Source: an uncultured Winogradskyella sp. (GTDB lineage: Bacteria; Bacteroidota; Bacteroidia; Flavobacteriales; Flavobacteriaceae). Taken from it: a DNA stretch of 64,000 nucleotides. Every line of letters starts with the position of its first letter. The stretch's first letter is position 1. A model generated the notes under the pieces. The model ran no database searches and was not told where the DNA came from. It saw only the letters and a program-made list of their open reading frames with translations. Where the stretch lies: contig NZ_CANMJY010000007.1 of the NCBI RefSeq assembly GCF_947498345.1, forward strand, positions 1 to 64,000, read 5' to 3'. Of this stretch, positions 63,335 through 64,000 are shown in pieces. A program made the translations under genes and the position numbers.

Positions 63335-64000
63335 TCAGTCTAAAATCGCAGCAATCCCGGGAAGTGTTTTTCCCTCTAGACTTTCTAACATAGCACCTCC
63401 ACCAGTGCTTACATAGCTTACCTTATTTTCAAAACCGAATTGTTTAACCGCTGCAACGGAATCTCCTCCTCCAACAAGAGAAAATGCACCGTTTTTAGTC
63501 GAACTTGCAATGGAATCACCTAATGCTATGGTTCCTTTAGCAAAACTTTCCATTTCAAAAACACCAAGAGGTCCATTCCAAAGAATAGTTTTACATTCAT
63601 TAACTACGACATCAAAATTTTCTAGTGATTTTGGACCCGCATCAAGTCCTTGCCATCCCTCAGGAATATGCTCTACATCTACAACTTGTGTATTAGCATC
63701 ATTACTAAAAGCATCTGCAGCAATAACATCAACAGGTAAGTGAATTTTTACACCTTTTGCCTCAGCTTGTTTCATAATATCTAGTGCCAATTCCATTTTA
63801 TCGTCTTCACATATAGAATCACCAATACTTCCACCCTGAGCTTTTATAAAAGTGAATGTCATTCCTCCTCCTATAATGAGATGGTCTACTTTGTCTAATA
63901 TATTTTCGATAACTGTGATTTTTGAAGACACTTTTGCGCCACCTAGCACTGCTAAAACAGGTTTTTCACCATCTTCTAAAACCTTTTTTATGCTTTCAAT
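63335..64000 (-). CDS. pgk: Phosphoglycerate kinase, C-terminal part (cut by window edge)
   Basis: The frame is open to base 64000 and gives the last 221 residues of an enzyme of about 395. It starts before the visible [20 protein letters not shown] with GAKVSSK; the internal GTG at 63949 is not a start. Nucleotide-binding features of PGK are present: [31 protein letters not shown] and [12 protein letters not shown] with [11 protein letters not shown]. It makes ATP from 1,3-bisphosphoglycerate in glycolysis. Confidence 0.97.
   Translation of the reverse strand: MESIKKVLEDGEKPVLAVLGGAKVSSKITVIENILDKVDHLIIGGGMTFTFIKAQGGSIGDSICEDDKMELALDIMKQAEAKGVKIHLPVDVIAADAFSNDANTQVVDVEHIPEGWQGLDAGPKSLENFDVVVNECKTILWNGPLGVFEMESFAKGTIALGDSIASSTKNGAFSLVGGGDSVAAVKQFGFENKVSYVSTGGGAMLESLEGKTLPGIAAILD

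Noticed and set aside
63335..63949. Phosphoglycerate kinase as a complete short gene from 63949
   Set aside because: The GTG there is internal; the frame continues to the window edge with typical PGK residues.

Overview
The window looks like a chromosomal segment of a marine-type member of the Flavobacteriaceae (Bacteroidota). The evidence is low GC, TTG-N17-23-TAnnTTTG promoters, a split atp operon with a secreted subunit a, a type IX secretion protein (SprE/PorW), HU-SPOR fusion proteins, and many lineage-restricted DUF families (DUF4292, DUF4254, DUF4837, DUF5687, DUF6168, DUF6341, DUF6427, DUF6909). I saw no rRNA, tRNA, IS element, prophage or CRISPR array. DUF numbers are given from memory of the families.

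Left part (1-31 kb): mostly conserved core genes. The left edge cuts a secreted, RHS-like protein. Then follow dprA, an HU-TM-SPOR protein, an acyl-CoA thioesterase, and a minus-strand cell-envelope series (flippase, dut, sugar nucleotidyltransferase, TPR protein, DUF4292 lipoprotein, EnvC-like protein). Next is the atp operon atpB-E-F-H-x-A-G, where x is an unrelated secreted 139-residue protein. Upstream of it lie an AtpI-like protein, AtpZ, a bactofilin and SprE. A PadR-controlled ABC transporter operon carries a strikingly symmetric operator. It is followed by a PaaE-like reductase, a GT9/DUF4254 pair, the upp/DUF6427/DUF6341 group and purD.

Middle and right part (31-58 kb): a large surface-polysaccharide locus. 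The plus strand carries a CoA-ligase-like protein, two GT4 enzymes, an acyltransferase and a SPASM-type radical SAM protein. The minus strand carries the priming glycosylphosphotransferase. From about 56 kb down to 38 kb everything is on the minus strand: a Wzz-like protein, rfbB-A-C-D (dTDP-L-rhamnose), then a tightly packed 15-gene run cysQ-DUF2061-cysC-cysD-cysN-lipoprotein-wzx-two sulfotransferases-polymerase-GT4-ligase/polymerase-two esterases-small protein. This run carries the whole PAPS cycle (make PAPS, transfer sulfate, destroy PAP) together with flippase, polymerase and deacetylases, and no sulfite-producing genes. I read it as a dedicated system for a sulfated, rhamnose-containing surface polysaccharide, and it is the best candidate here for an under-described system.

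Right end (56-64 kb): DUF6909, GH3-family, M23 peptidase, tatA, DUF4837 lipoprotein, LysM lytic transglycosylase, and the C-terminal part of phosphoglycerate kinase cut by the window edge.

The region is very compact: five of the eight convergent gene pairs abut or overlap at their stop codons, two are separated by perfect or near-perfect bidirectional terminators, and one has a 16-bp gap without a hairpin. Several starts were moved downstream from the longest frame because a promoter element lies inside the longer frame or because the family N terminus begins later (atpB, purD, the PaaE-like gene, GT9, rfbB, rfbC, M23).
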